Origin: Paramecium tetraurelia
Taxonomy: Eukaryota; Ciliophora; Oligohymenophorea; Peniculida; Parameciidae
Assembly (NCBI RefSeq): GCF_000165425.1
Contig: NW_001799288.1
Span: 585,067-649,066 of the forward strand
Length of the DNA stretch: 64,000 bases
Direction: 5' to 3'
Each line of letters starts with the position of its first letter. Position 1 is the stretch's first letter. The notes beneath the pieces are model-generated. The model searched no databases, was not told where the DNA came from, and saw only the letters and a program-made list of their open reading frames with translations. The translations under genes and the position numbers were made by a program. Below are positions 48,601-61,204 of this stretch, one piece after another.

Positions 48601-51600
48601 TACCAAATGATTCCTTCTCTATTGATAATGCTATCATATTAAAATAATCAACTAGATGGCCACTCATGATTGACCCTTAATTGTAAGCTAATGAGTGGAT
48701 CAAAAACATGGAAGATATTAAAGTACTATTAATACTTAATTCTACATAACCACCTTAATAAGTCTAATTATAATTAGAACATGCCATCTAAATTGGCTAT
48801 CCTGTCCTACTTGAAAATCTAGGATAAAGTATTGACCCTCTGTATGAACCTATTCTATAATAAAAAATAATTAGGAAGCAAAATAAATGCTCTATCAAAT
48901 TCGGTGAAAAATTAATTGAATATTCTAATGATTTTAGATTTTACATGACCACTAAACTTAATAATCCTCATTTCCAACCTTAAGTATGTGTAATGGTGAA
49001 TATGTTGATGTTTCAAGTAACATAAGAGGGATTGGTAGATTAACTTTTAAATATTGTTGTTAAAATAGATGAACCATAGAAAGAAGAATAGCGTATTAAA
49101 AATATTTAATCTAATTTTATAAATAAGAATAAGCTCATTTAAACTGAAACCCTAATTTTAAAATTACTTTCTGAATCAAAGGGAGAACTGTTAGAAAATG
49201 AAGATCTTATTTAAACACTCCAAAAATCTAAAGATGAGAGTCTATCAATTGAAGAAAAATTAAAGGGCTTAGAGTATGATAGAGTAAATTTCAATTAAAT
49301 AAGATAATTTTATAAACCCGCTGCAGAAAAAGTAGCAAGTCTATATTTTATTTTGAATGATCTTGCTGTCATAGAACATACATATCTTTGGTCTCTTGAT
49401 TTCTATTTCTCACTCTACACAAAATCGATAAAAGAGGCACAATATGAAAAGTCTAAGAGAAATTAAAACATTATTGAAAAGTTTATATTAACTCTTTATA
49501 CATAAATTAATAGATCTTTGCTAGAGAAGGACAAATTAATATTTAGATTTTTATTGTGCGTGAAAATGATGAATGTTCCAACCGATCTTATAAGAGCCAC
49601 TGTTATGGGTTGCACTCTTACATCAACTGATATTTAAATTCCCAAAGGATTTCCATGGTTAACTAGTAAAATGTGGTTAGAACTTGTCGATTTAACAATA
49701 TAATTTCCATAAATATTTGAGACTATTTGTTCTGAATTTGTTGAGTAAAAGACTTTTTGGGATAGCTTCTATTAAAGTCAAACTTGTTATAAAATGCAAT
49801 ATAAAGAGTTAGACTAATACTAGGTAAATATGCTCATCAAGATCATTAAACCTGAGTAGTTTATATAGGCTACAAATGAGATGATACGAAAATAAATAGG
49901 AAGTGCATTTTTAGAGAATATTCCAACTACTTTTGAACAATTCTATTTAAAATCTGATAACAAAATACCATTATTGTGCTTGATTACTCCAGGAGCAGAT
50001 CCTAGGTAGGAAATCATCAAATTGGCTTCGAAGTATGAATTTGAAGATAAATTCAATTAAATTTCATTAGGTTAAGGGTAGAGTCAATTAGCTATAAAAA
50101 TGATACTCAGTGCAATGTCTTAAGGTTCATGGGTTTTACTGCAAAACTGTCATTTAGCATCTTCTTTTATGCCAGATTTAGAATAGTTATTTGAGACGCA
50201 ATATAAGAAAGAAATAAATGCTGATTTTAGATTATGGCTAACTTCCTAGCCAACTTCAATATTACCTCATAATGTTATATTAAAATGTATAAATGAATAA
50301 TAATTTAGCTTTAAAAATCACTTATGAATTACCAAGAGGATTGAAAAATAATATGTTAAGATCTTACTAAACACTGGAAGCTGATAAATTCGAATAATGC
50401 AAAAAGTTAAAAGAATGGAAAAATCTATTTTTTTCACTTTCGCTTTTACACGCTTGTTTATTGGAAAGAAAGAAGTATGGTCCATTGGGATGGAATATTG
50501 GATACAATTTTTCATAACATGATTTGGAAATATCAAAAGAACAAATATTATTCTTTTTAGATCAATATTCTGAAATCCCTTGGGATGCTCTCCATTATCT
50601 AATAGCAGAAAACAATTATGGAGGTAGAGTAACAGACCCAATGGATAGAAAACTCTTGAAAATCTATGTAGAGGACTTGGTGAATCAAAAGACAATTTCT
50701 CAAGATTATATTTTCTATGACATTTATTAAACACCACCTTAGATGAATCTAAAAGGTTATATCGATCACATATCATAATTGCCTTTGAATGACCCTCCTT
50801 AATTATTTGGTTTGCACGCAAATGCAGAGATATATTCAGCAATATTGGAAACTGAGAATTTGAGTTCAGTGATACTTTAATTATTACCTAGAACTTAAGG
50901 AGATTCAGCTCAAAAACATACAGATAGTTTAGTATGTAAAAAAAGCTAAGAAATTCTTAAAAATTTACCATCTTAATTCAATATTGATGAAGTACAATAA
51001 CTATTTCCATTAACTTTGGATAATCCTTTGAATGCTGTCATCTAATAAGAAATTACTAAATATAATAGACTCCTAGCAAAGATATAAGATTCTTTAAGTG
51101 TACTTGTTTAAGGTTTAGATGGATTCATTAACATTTCTGATCAATCTCTAGAGATATATAATTCTGTTTTTGATAATAAGATCCCTGAATAATGGTTAGC
51201 TTTATCTTATTTAACAACAAAATCCTTGGGTTCTTGGGTGACAGATCTAAAACAGAGAATTGAATTTCTAAATAAATGGATTACAAAAGGATAACCTAGA
51301 GTATTTTGGTTAGGTGGACTATTCTTTATATAAGGTTTCTTAACAGCAATCTTATAATAATACTCAAGAAAATCTAAAATTCCAATTGATTAATTGAGAT
51401 TTGACTTTAAATTTCATCAGGATGAACCATCTGTAAGTGGAAATGAAGTATATGCAAATGGAATTTCTATTGATGGAGCATCTTTTGATTTCCAAGAATC
51501 AACCTTAACTGAACCTTCAAGCAGCATTTTATTTTATCCATGTCCTATCATATAATTTTGTCCTACCTAAGAAATTGTCAAAACTTACAAGTATTATTCA

Positions 51601-51750
51601 TGTCCACTCTACAACACTTCCCAAAGAAAAGGAGTGTTAACCTCAAATGGACTATCAGTCAATTTTATCTGTAAAATTAAAGTACCAATAAATAACAATA
51701 AAGAACATTGGTCTAAGAGAGGAGTAGCATTGATTATTCAAGCTAATTGA
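39679..51750 (+). CDS. Axonemal dynein heavy chain
   Basis: About 3,900-residue motor, complete from N-terminal tail to C-terminus. P-loops in order: AAA1 GPAGTGKSE (near 43920), AAA2 GKTFSGKT (44760), AAA3 GPTSTGKS (45800) and AAA4 GMGGTGRS (46790). The stalk coiled coil and microtubule-binding domain span about 47.4-48.4 kb. The end shows [13 protein letters not shown]...GVALIIQAN. The single-headed size suggests an inner-arm type (DNAH3/6/7/12 group), but the exact ortholog was not set. Many short introns occur, for example 23 nt near 40100, 26 nt ending AAG at the AAA1 KFF segment, 25 nt ending CAG near 45650 and 22 nt near 50290. The junction near 45255-45285 was not fully resolved. Confidence 0.95.
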
Positions 51751-51928
51751 AGACTATAATTAATTATTCAAAATAATTAACCTAATTTAAGACTATAATC
51801 AATTATTATTCTTTGTTATAATATTGTTAGATTCTTTGGTTTAATTATTTCTTTAAAATTTACATAATAAGACACAGAAATTGAATAAAACAAAGCAATA
51901 TTAAATATTCATAAATTTAATATAAAAC

Positions 51929-52338
51929 TCACGGTTAACCAGATTATTTCCTAAGATTCACACAGGTTTATCCATCGCAAAATGGCACACTTTTTGTTAA
52001 TTTGCACCCACATAATTCTAATGAATCTGTTTCTTATTCTAATGTAAATCTATATGGCTTAAATGATGTTCCTTAATGAGAGCCATCACATAAAGGCTGA
52101 ATTAATTATTGTTATATACTTATTTCTAACTTAATCCACATGCGCACCATCTATATGTCTTATTGGAAACTTTAGGATCCTCTATTTTTATTGGGCCAAG
52201 AACAGGGGATGTTGGAATTGGGGTAAATTATTCCGTTTCAGCTTTCTTATTTTGTTTATTCAATCTAATCACTTTTGCTGTCTCCTCTAAATCTTTTAAT
52301 TGGACAGTGAAACACCTCTTCATTAACATTCTTATCAT
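51929..52338 (-). CDS. Mitochondrial CDGSH iron-sulfur protein (CISD3-like)
   Basis: 128 residues, one 23-nt intron ending CAG, exact codon count. The N-terminus MIRMLMKRCFTVQLK looks like a mitochondrial presequence. The first CDGSH motif is complete: CACGLSQKQPLCDGSH (three Cys and one His binding a 2Fe-2S cluster). The second, CGCKLTKSVPFCDGQT, keeps the three Cys but has no His at the ligand position; a Cys follows one residue later. Two tandem motifs are typical of CISD3/MiNT, a soluble mitochondrial matrix protein. Confidence 0.88.
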
Positions 52339-52427
52339 TTTTCTGATTTATATTAATTTAATTCTTTAAAATATATTAAAAAATATTCCCATAATGTTCG
52401 ATATCATATAAATCATACACATTTTTT

Positions 52428-54711
52428 TCATAATAACTTTATGTTTCTAAATGAATTTTTAACAAAATTGAATATATTGATTGATATTCCCTATTAAAAT
52501 CGTTTTGCATATCTCATTTGAGCTTACCCATTTGCTTACACAATTGGGACATATAAATACTTATATTTACTGCTATTAAAAAGCTCATTACGAGTCATGT
52601 TATTCAATATGCATGTTATCTAATTTATAGAATAATCGATTTACTTCAACAAGCAATTCAAAGTTTAAAATAAAAGATAACCCTGTATTGATTAAAAATA
52701 TCACTGATTGGAATCTACTATATTAATCAATCAAGAAAAATATATTCGGAATTACAATAGCCAAAGAATTAATTTAGTCATAGTAATGCAAAAAAGTAAA
52801 TAAAAGATGAAAGTCAATCAAGATTGTAAATGAAAGAACAAATAGAAAATAAAAAAAATGGTTAGTTGAATTAATGCATTTACCAAAAAATTTAGAATGG
52901 AAGTGATAATCTTTAACCTAAATCTAAACTCAAATAAATTACACACATATTGCAACTTGAACAATGATAAGTTCTTGGTAGTTTATATGAAAGACATGTA
53001 AAGCAAATTCTATTCCAATCTATTCTGTGCAATAATTTAAACCTATTTGTCTCAAATAAAAAGTAAACAATATGAATTATCGTAAATCCGTTATACCATA
53101 GTGGATCATTAATTTCCAAAAGAGAATTTATTTCTTGCTTGAATTAATTGATTTTATTAGCAAATTTAAAATAGTAAGAAGGTTTTGTATGCATTTGATC
53201 TATTAAGTCTTCAACTGGCTTATAATTCAACTATAAAAAGTCTTTTAGAGTAATTCCTTCTAAAAACGATGGAGTCATGTCATTTTGATATAGATTAAAT
53301 TTCAATCGGCTATCTTTTTGAAATTTCTTCAAGAATTACTATTTTTCATTTAATCCCTCTTCTTCTTAATTATTATTAATATCTTCATTCTCTTCTTCCT
53401 CCTCTTCATTCCCATTCTCTTCCTACATTTATCCAGCATTCATAACCCCAGCTAAAGGCATATATTCGTCTGCTTAGAATCGTTGGTATCTTAAAGTTTC
53501 TTTCTATTATATCGGCTTTATTTCTATTTATTTCTATTCTTCCTCCTTTATAACAACATTAACCTCAGATGCTTCCCTGTTTTAGCTGCTTAGCTCTGGC
53601 ATTCTTTTTTAGATGAGTTTAGTTCCTTAATTCTAATTATCCGTAGTTTTCAGCATAAACCACACCACATAAAATATCAAATATAACATTCCAATTATAA
53701 AACCAATATCAAACATTAACCCTAAAAATCCATCATTCAAAGTCTAAAATAATTAAATGAATAATGTACTTTCTAAACTTCACTAATAATAAATAAAATT
53801 AGTTCAAAAAATATGAATAATACCAAACTCACTATCAAAATATACTTTTGATAGGTTTAAATAAATATTATTATTTTTTAATAGTTTTGACTAGACTCCA
53901 GCATTTTTTATATTTTAGCATACTTTATTAATTGTTTAATTCTTTCATTTGATTTTACTACATCTAAATCAATTGCATATTCGATTAGCTTTGGATTTTC
54001 TCTTAATAAAAATTTGATACTATCAATAGCGCAACTATTGATTGCTTTCGTTAATGGAGTTTATCCTTATTTATCAAACAGATTATATTCTAATTAAAAA
54101 GCATGATAAAATTAAAGCATAAAAACATCATTTTCAATGGCTGAATAATGAACAAAGGAATTTCCTGATGAATCTTATATATTTTAAAACTATCCTTTAG
54201 TTAGAAGATAAAATATTAAGGCGTATTTTTTATTCTTTATTGCGTATGTCAAAGGAGACATATTTGATAAATTTCTGTTATCTATAGAGCAACCTTAGTC
54301 AATTAAATATTTTGCGATATCAATATAACCAAAATTACAAGCAATTGCCAATGCATTTTGTTTTGTTTAAGTCATTAAATCCAGATTAGCTCCTCTTTAT
54401 TTCATCAATTTTAAACCATCTAGCTATCCTTAAGTTGCTAAATAATGAACAATGGCAAATCCTTATTGACTAAAGGAATTGTAATCTATGATGCCCTCAT
54501 AACTGTAGACTATATCAAAATTTCCTTAGACTATTGTTTCCCATAAATCTAATACAAATTCTTTTTCCTTTGGATTTTCAACTTCTGGGTTATTATTTTT
54601 GTCCTTTTCAACTTAAACTTCTTCCTTCTAATCTTATTGATTAATCTCAGATGTTTCATTTTATTCTTCTGATTATTTTTCATTATTGATTTTAATAAAA
54701 TCATCAGCCAT
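52428..54711 (-). CDS. Ankyrin-repeat DHHC-family protein lacking the catalytic cysteine
   Basis: 735 residues in one frame across three introns (26, 25 and 25 nt; exact codon count 736), laid out like Akr1/HIP14 (ZDHHC17) protein palmitoyltransferases. An acidic N-terminus precedes five or so ankyrin repeats (QNALAIACNFGYIDIAKYL, SPLTYAIKNKKYALIFYLL). Then come transmembrane segments, an acidic loop, the Cys-rich domain CFTCLSYKLPRTYHCSSCNMC, and more membrane helices. The zinc-binding half is intact, but the active motif DHHC reads DYHF, followed by HSK instead of PWV. Catalysis by the usual Cys is therefore not expected. The ankyrin and DHHC halves look like separate genes unless the 53744-53769 intron is removed. 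Confidence 0.85.
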
Positions 54712-55278
54712 TTATTATATAATGAATATTAATAATTTTAGAATGCCACATAGAAAATAATGATTATTATCTATAATGAATTAATATTTTGAAAAATTAA
54801 TCAAAAATTGATAAGAGTGCATATATAAATAGTTTTTAATGAAAAGACACAATCTTTTTATACATAATTGAAATTTGATAAATATACCCTTTTTTTTGAA
54901 GGGATGTTAAACAAAAAAATATTTTGGATTATTTTTTAATACTTTAGTTTCTAAACCACTATTATGTTTAAATTTATTTTAATAAATATTATGAAATTGG
55001 AGAAATAATATATATAAAAATGAGCATAAAAATTTGGCAAGTATTTTATAAATTTAAATAAAATCTAACTAATTATCCTGAATCTAGAAATTAGATTGCT
55101 TTCTAAAAGTAATTGTTAGAGTTTGTCTTAGATGTTTTTTTCTTCATATTTGAATTAATTATTATGTTAATATTTTGGCACTATGTTTACTTATTTTCTA
55201 AAGGATGTTCCATGTATATTTTATCAATCTATGACATTTAATTTTGAAGTGAAATGTCATTTGATGCAATCAGAATAG
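54712..55278. other. Gap with possible extra coding sequence
   Basis: Mostly AT-rich. A minus-strand open stretch (about 55000-55270) reads protein-like and could be a further 3' exon of the next gene, but no splice join was found. Confidence 0.3.
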
Positions 55279-56383
55279 TCATTTTGATTTCTTCCTAATT
55301 GTTATACTTCCTTCACTGTTCTTATATTTATGCAATACCTTCTAAGTTAAGACTTGATTGACACAGTCATTTTACTCGAATTCTTCAGTTTGTATGTTTA
55401 TCATACATCGTTGATGCAAATCACTATATTTAAATTTATTCAATTATATATTATCTTAATCATATAAATTTGATCCCACATTATTTGTTTGTGTGTTCAA
55501 TAAAAGTACTAGCGAGTTCTTTCGAAATCTGAGTTATTCCAAAGTATTTGGCAAAGTTCTACTCAATCTAATGTAAACTTAATTGTTGTCTGTTTACAAA
55601 ATATGAAATTATATATCTTTCAAAAATTTTGTTTTTCGATTTGACTTCTTATTCATATTTAACTTGTATTTAAGCATTAAATTTCTATCCATTGTAATTA
55701 GTTAAGCATATTGATATAGATTTGGTTTGCATTACGTCTTAATATAAACTGTAAGATTTAAGACCATCTGCAATCCAACCTATAGGGAATGATTGAGATT
55801 ATTAAATGTAATGGATAATCATATCTGAATTTATACCCAACATTTTCAACCACCATTTATTTACTATTCGATTGCATCCAATTACAATTTAATTATGATC
55901 AACAATAAATTCAATAATTTCTTGTGGTAACTCTAATTATTTTGGTGAAAATATATTTTTTTAATTCTCAAAACATACTTAAAAGTTTGAAACTTACTCT
56001 AAAAATAAATAAAAAGGAAAATTTATTTTTAATTCAAATATTTTATATTATTGAAAAGGCAGGCCGTGAACGATAAGTTCATTTTTTTAGTTTTACATTG
56101 CTATTATTTTGAAATATTAAGAAAAAATGTCTCTTAGCAAATACCCAAATGTCTGTCTAGATTTTTCGTTTGTATTCGAAACTTCCTGTTACTATTTTTC
56201 TTATTCAGCCAAAGGCCTTATTAATTCACAAATATATTTGGCTTCGTTTTTAAGCTTATTGGGACATTTCAACTCTTTGTGAATAGCCTTCCTATGTTTT
56301 TTTGAATTCACTCTCTTAATTTACTTGTTAAGGAGGTTGTTGAATTGAGACAAATCCATGGAAGGATCGATGGGATAATTCAT
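55279..56383 (-). CDS. Hypothetical protein, possible PAS-like region
   Basis: An intronless frame of 308 codons runs from ATG at 56383 to TGA at 55460. In the neighbouring frame a strongly protein-like reading continues to TGA at 55279 (for example KFKYSDLHQRCMINI), so the real protein is probably longer, with a one-base slip or unseen intron near 55540. The N-terminus is basic (MNYPIDPSMDLSQFNNLLNK). The middle contains IVIGCNRIVNKWWLKMLGIN, which is PAS-fold-like in style. No firm family. Confidence 0.5.
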
Positions 56384-58632
56384 TAAAATTTTTAATTATC
56401 ATCATCAAAAGCAAAAGGCAATGATTTTTATACCAGAAAAATTGATAATATTGCATCATTTTTAGAAATAAGATTCAGGATTTTATAATTCAGGTAAAAA
56501 AGATTAAAAAATTTTTAAATAAATCGTATGAATGAAGCCTTTAATTAATTAAATTTGGATTATAATTATATGAGCAATTAGTTATTAAAAAATATTAATC
56601 ATCATATTTAATGATCTTAATTATTAGGAACCAAGTATTCTTGGGATTAATGCATAAGCATAATTAAATTTGAAAAGTTTGACTATCTAATTTAATTGAT
56701 AACAATTAATAAAATATATATGATCAAACTAATATTGTGATGATTGAAAAATAAAAAACATCATCGCCTATGATTTTTGAAATTTAAAGAAAAATGATCT
56801 TTAAAAAATAAAGTTGGATGCTATTTATGTTACTAATTTCATGTGAACTTAGTTCAAATCATAATCCTCAATTCCTTTATTGATTCCCAATCAAAATAAA
56901 AGATTAATGGAGAAAAAAGACTATGTATTTTCATAACAACCTTCTTCTAGCTTTGACATTATGAAATCTATTTCTATATTTAATCTTATTTTTCTATCCT
57001 AATGAGATTCCAATCATATTATCATCATTATAATTTTCTTAAGCTACTCTATTTTGCTAAGAAAAGGTCTAATATAAATCAGATATCCTTACTTCACTTT
57101 GGATAGGTAATTTTCATATAATGATTGTATCACTCTAGATTCTTAATAATTAATAATTCATCATCAATTTAAGCAGCTAAGCTTGATAATTGTTCCAGTC
57201 ATAATAATTTGTTATCTTCTAACTATATTATTAGCAAAGCTATCAAAATTTTAAGGAAAACAAGAATAATCAAGATAGCTCTACAAATATTCAGTCATAA
57301 AATTTATTAAGAAGAGGATATGTATAGAAATATTTCATTTAAACAATACTTTTTGGATAAAAAAGAACTTATATCTATAATTTTTAGAGATTTATTATTC
57401 TGATATGACTTTTCAATTTTTAAAAAGAAAATAAGTAATTATATTCTCACGTCAGTGAACCATTTTACATTACAAATACAATTTTTTTGATCCTCTTCCA
57501 TAGAAGTTTAGCAAAATTAGAAAATTGATTTCGATAAATTATTTCTAAACTTTATATGAGATACTAGTGTAATAATAATATGTAACAATCTAATAAAAAA
57601 ATATATTAGTGACAAGAATAATATTGTAATATTGTTAAAGATGGATTTAAAAATATAATCCAGATTTAAGTGATTCTTTTGTATCATTAAAACTTGATCT
57701 CCTTTTCTAATTTAATCATAAATTGTAAATAGATAGAAAAAAATAAATTGCTAAATCTTGTTAATATTTTTCATCATATGATTGTGAATTTAAATATATA
57801 AATTAATGAAATTTAATAAATGATTTTATATTATTAAATATAATTTTGATAATGATATCATTCATAATAATGTATTTATATTTAAGTTCAGATATAACTA
57901 ATTAATTTTTTCATATTTCTTATATATCTATAATTTTTTTGAAAAAAAAATCTAAATAGGAAATATGATTGATGAGTATATTCAAGATGAGCAGATCATA
58001 AGCAACTGAAATATATTTATAAGTAAAATCTATTGAAATTCAAACATATTAAGTTAATTTGAATTCTTCAGTATAGGATTATTTCGAATATTTGTAATAT
58101 CAAATGTTGCGTATTTCTAAATGTGAATCTGGTTAAAATTATGAAAAATAGAATACATTGGTATGATTTAGTTTAATTGAATACATTTAAGAGAAAATTT
58201 AGTAAAAGCATATAGTATTCTAACTAACATTTTATATTAAATATTGTAATTTTTATAATTATTAATTATGTATTAATAGGATTTAGATTAGTCAAGAAAT
58301 TTTTTATCAAATTCTGTTTTAACATAATTTTATAAATTTCTATTGTAACTTTTATCTATTTATCGCTTAATTATTGACATTTTTATTCGATTGAATTGAA
58401 GCGAAAAGTTAAGATTAAATTAACATTTTGCAGAATTGGCAAAATCAATAATCAATTATTAAACACATAAAATAATTTTGATTGTCCTAAACTTATATGC
58501 TTTTTATAAGGTTTTCCATTTTGAATTTTAAATGTATTTCTTTAGAATTTTGGTATGTGAGACACATGATTGTGTTATTTAATAAAATATAGACTTTAGT
58601 AATATATATAATTTATAATGCATATATTGATT
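56384..58632. other. 2.2-kb AT-rich gene-poor block
   Basis: The longest stretch without a supportable gene. Isolated open pieces occur (for example on the plus strand near 56900-57180) but are short, in different frames and without conserved motifs. A+T content is visibly above that of the flanking genes. It may contain decayed sequence or simply spacer. Confidence 0.45.
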
Positions 58633-60385
58633 TCATGATCTCGATCTCAAATAAGGAATAGAATTTGGCAAATCATCTGAACAGTCAACATCTACAATTG
58701 AGTGAGATCTCTTATAATCAGGTTCTGAAACTTAAAGGTTCAAACTCAGCTTTTAATTAAAGATTTAGTCTAGTTTGGTTTGATCCTTATTCAAAGTGTA
58801 GAACAATTCAATAATATCTTCATCTAAGATTTCAATTATGTTTTTATCTATTTAGCTTAATTCCTTTTTCTTTTTTAATTTTGCAAAAGATATAAATGCC
58901 TCTTGCAGCTTTAGGAGATCTGACTTTTCATCTTGCAATATAAATTAATATGCTTTTTTTGATTCAATTTCTTTAACTTTCTTTTCTGCATCATTTCCAA
59001 ATAGAGCAGAAGGAATCACAGGTTTTGGTAAATAATTGAATAATTGCAATTAATCTTCATTCAATAAAACCAATTTCAATTTGTCTATCTCATAAATTTT
59101 AGATATTATATAAGCAACATCTAATTTCGACATAAATTTATCAGTTGCATACTATATTTACATTTATTCTTTTTTCTTACATCCAAAACTCATAACAATC
59201 ATATCTCTTAAGGTTAAATTTAGTGATTATTTTTTAGACTTTAAAAATTAACTCATAGTTTTCGAGTCTTAAATTTTATCAAAATTCTTCGACTTAAGAG
59301 ATTTTCCTAAAGATTTTGAAAACGAAGATTTTTTCATGTCAAAGTCTATTACTCGTTGAGATGATTATTATTTAGGTGATTAAATAACATAATTCTCTTG
59401 GACATTTTGATCATCATCAAAAAAATCATTTGCATCCTCGAATCTGAATAATTTGTTTGCCATCTGAAGATTCATAAATTTCTAAATCAATGGTCTTAAA
59501 ATAGAACAAATAGATAAAAACAAAACCTGATAGAGTCCTCCTATTGTACTTAAGATGGCTTATACTTTAGCATAGGATCTAGAATATTCAGCCTATCTTT
59601 GATCCAAAGTGATGTAATGAAGAACTATAAATTGATCGTTGTATTCCTCTTGCGACTCACGATTAGTATACTAAATCAAACTTGAAGTCTCAGTCTTATC
59701 ATCAGTAATTAGTCCATTATCGGTTATGACATTAGTGACTTTTAAATTTTAAATTATGGTTTTTGAATTTGCTATTGACATTGTTGTATATTAAAGTGAG
59801 ATATATTCTGAAAACGGATAACCAGGCTGCTTCATTTGCACCAGGTTATCTGACAAGTGGACCACATAGTAACCTGTTTTCAATTCTTTTTAGATGTTTT
59901 CGATAGGTGCACATTAGTTATAAGTAGTAGAGTTCTTGCACTCCTAAATCATAATTGTGATATATTAATAAGATTTGCCAGCAATTTAACCTTGCAGAAT
60001 CTAGTGAATATCTATAATAAGTTACTGGAGGAGATTTTTGCCATTATTCATAGTTTAAACATTGGGTATAACCTAAATTGATGGATGAAAAATATTGTTT
60101 TTAAATATTTGTAACAAAGTGTTTATCACTGCATGCTTCTGTTGGATATTCTGTACAACTTTGATACTAAAATCATAAGATACTTCTGCTAAATTTTAGT
60201 TTTTCCTGTTGTTTCATCAATCACTCTTAATCTCACACAGTTTCTCACTGTAAGAGTAAAATGTGTATTTAAAGTTGAAAGAGCATTCAAACTAAGATTT
60301 GCAACTGAAATTGCCATCGTAAAGTTATTCATCAATAAAGGAACAGGCTTCAATAATTAAATAGTCTTACAGCAGTGTCTGCCAT
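58633..60385 (-). CDS. Ciliate-specific two-TM membrane protein family
   Basis: About 550 residues. Open from the C-terminal TGA at 58633 back to about 60190 in one frame, plus an N-terminal exon. Contains NLSLNALSTLNTHF near the N-terminus and a large lumenal or extracellular domain (EVSYDFSIKVVQN, YNQCAPIENIQKELKTGYYV). The membrane-proximal AKVQAILSTIGGLYQVLFL leads into a transmembrane helix, and a basic cytoplasmic tail follows (LRDMIVMSFGCKKKEQ). This layout is recalled as a large expanded family in Paramecium and Tetrahymena of unknown function. The start is 60385 (with a 23-nt intron ending AAG) or 60332. One junction near 60185 is unresolved. The tail alone (from 59463) looks like a separate gene but is in frame with the rest. 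Confidence 0.68.
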
Positions 60386-60467
60386 TTAATACTCTGAAAA
60401 TACAACAACCGGGCTTTTTCGATCATATAATTATTTGATTTAATAAATTAAATAAAGTACACAGATT

Positions 60468-61204
60468 GTGGTGATGGCTGATGAACAAAAGAAGCCAGTT
60501 GATGTAGTGAATTTATTTTTTTTTAAAATCCTTAATACCGGAGGTTGTCCAAACATATCTAATCCACTCAAAAATCCCTATACACTATTTTTTAACATAT
60601 GTGAGTTCTTTTTTTGGTACTTTAACATAATTTCTCTATTTTATATTCTGAAAAAGCAATTATTTATTTTAACTTAAATTCCTTTGATAATGGATTTTAC
60701 AAAGACTAAAACCAAAGATGTAGCTGATCCTAATCAAAATGAAGATGACTCATATGTTAAAGAGATGAAATGTAAAACTAAAACATACTCATTAAAGCTA
60801 GATTGTTGATTAAAAAACATAAGGGAACTTTAGGTGAAGAAAATCTTGGAAACTTCTATATCGAAGATGAATAAGATACTGATAGATAAATAAGGTTTAG
60901 AATTGAGTATTCAGTTAATTTTTGGGTAAACAAACAATCTTATCAAAATTAGAGTGCATTACTTTTAGCAGCAGTTCTATCAAGATCTATTTATCCATTT
61001 AGTGTTAGATTCGTCAAAAATAGGTTGAAGCTTTAGGGGTTTCTCAATATTCATATGGTTTAACTCCAACTTTATTTTTAGGCTATATTACCTTTTATTT
61101 TTATATCAAATGGACTTGTCTTAGGAGTATATGAAGGTCTATGGGCTAAATATTGGTTCGATAAAGAAGTTGAGTTTAAGAAAAAATAATACACAAGATT
61201 ATGA
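60468..61204 (+). CDS. Small multi-pass membrane protein
   Basis: 228 residues, three exons joined over 26-nt (ending AAG) and 24-nt introns, exact codon count. Hydrophobic segments lie at NPYTLFFNICEFFFWYFNII and in ALLLAAVLS and AILPFIFISNGLVL, separated by a charged loop (HKGTLGEENLGNFYIEDEQ). It ends in a basic KKKQYTRL. No family recognised. The ATG at 60468 or the in-frame one two codons later (MADEQKKP) could be the start. Confidence 0.6.

Noticed and set aside
53716-54711. Ankyrin and DHHC parts as two separate genes
   Set aside because: A 26-nt intron joins them in frame and the whole closes at 736 codons; the fused architecture is known from Akr1/HIP14.
58633-59463. Separate 276-residue gene starting MANKLFRFED
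   Set aside because: The frame continues upstream without a stop into the transmembrane and lumenal parts of a known ciliate family.
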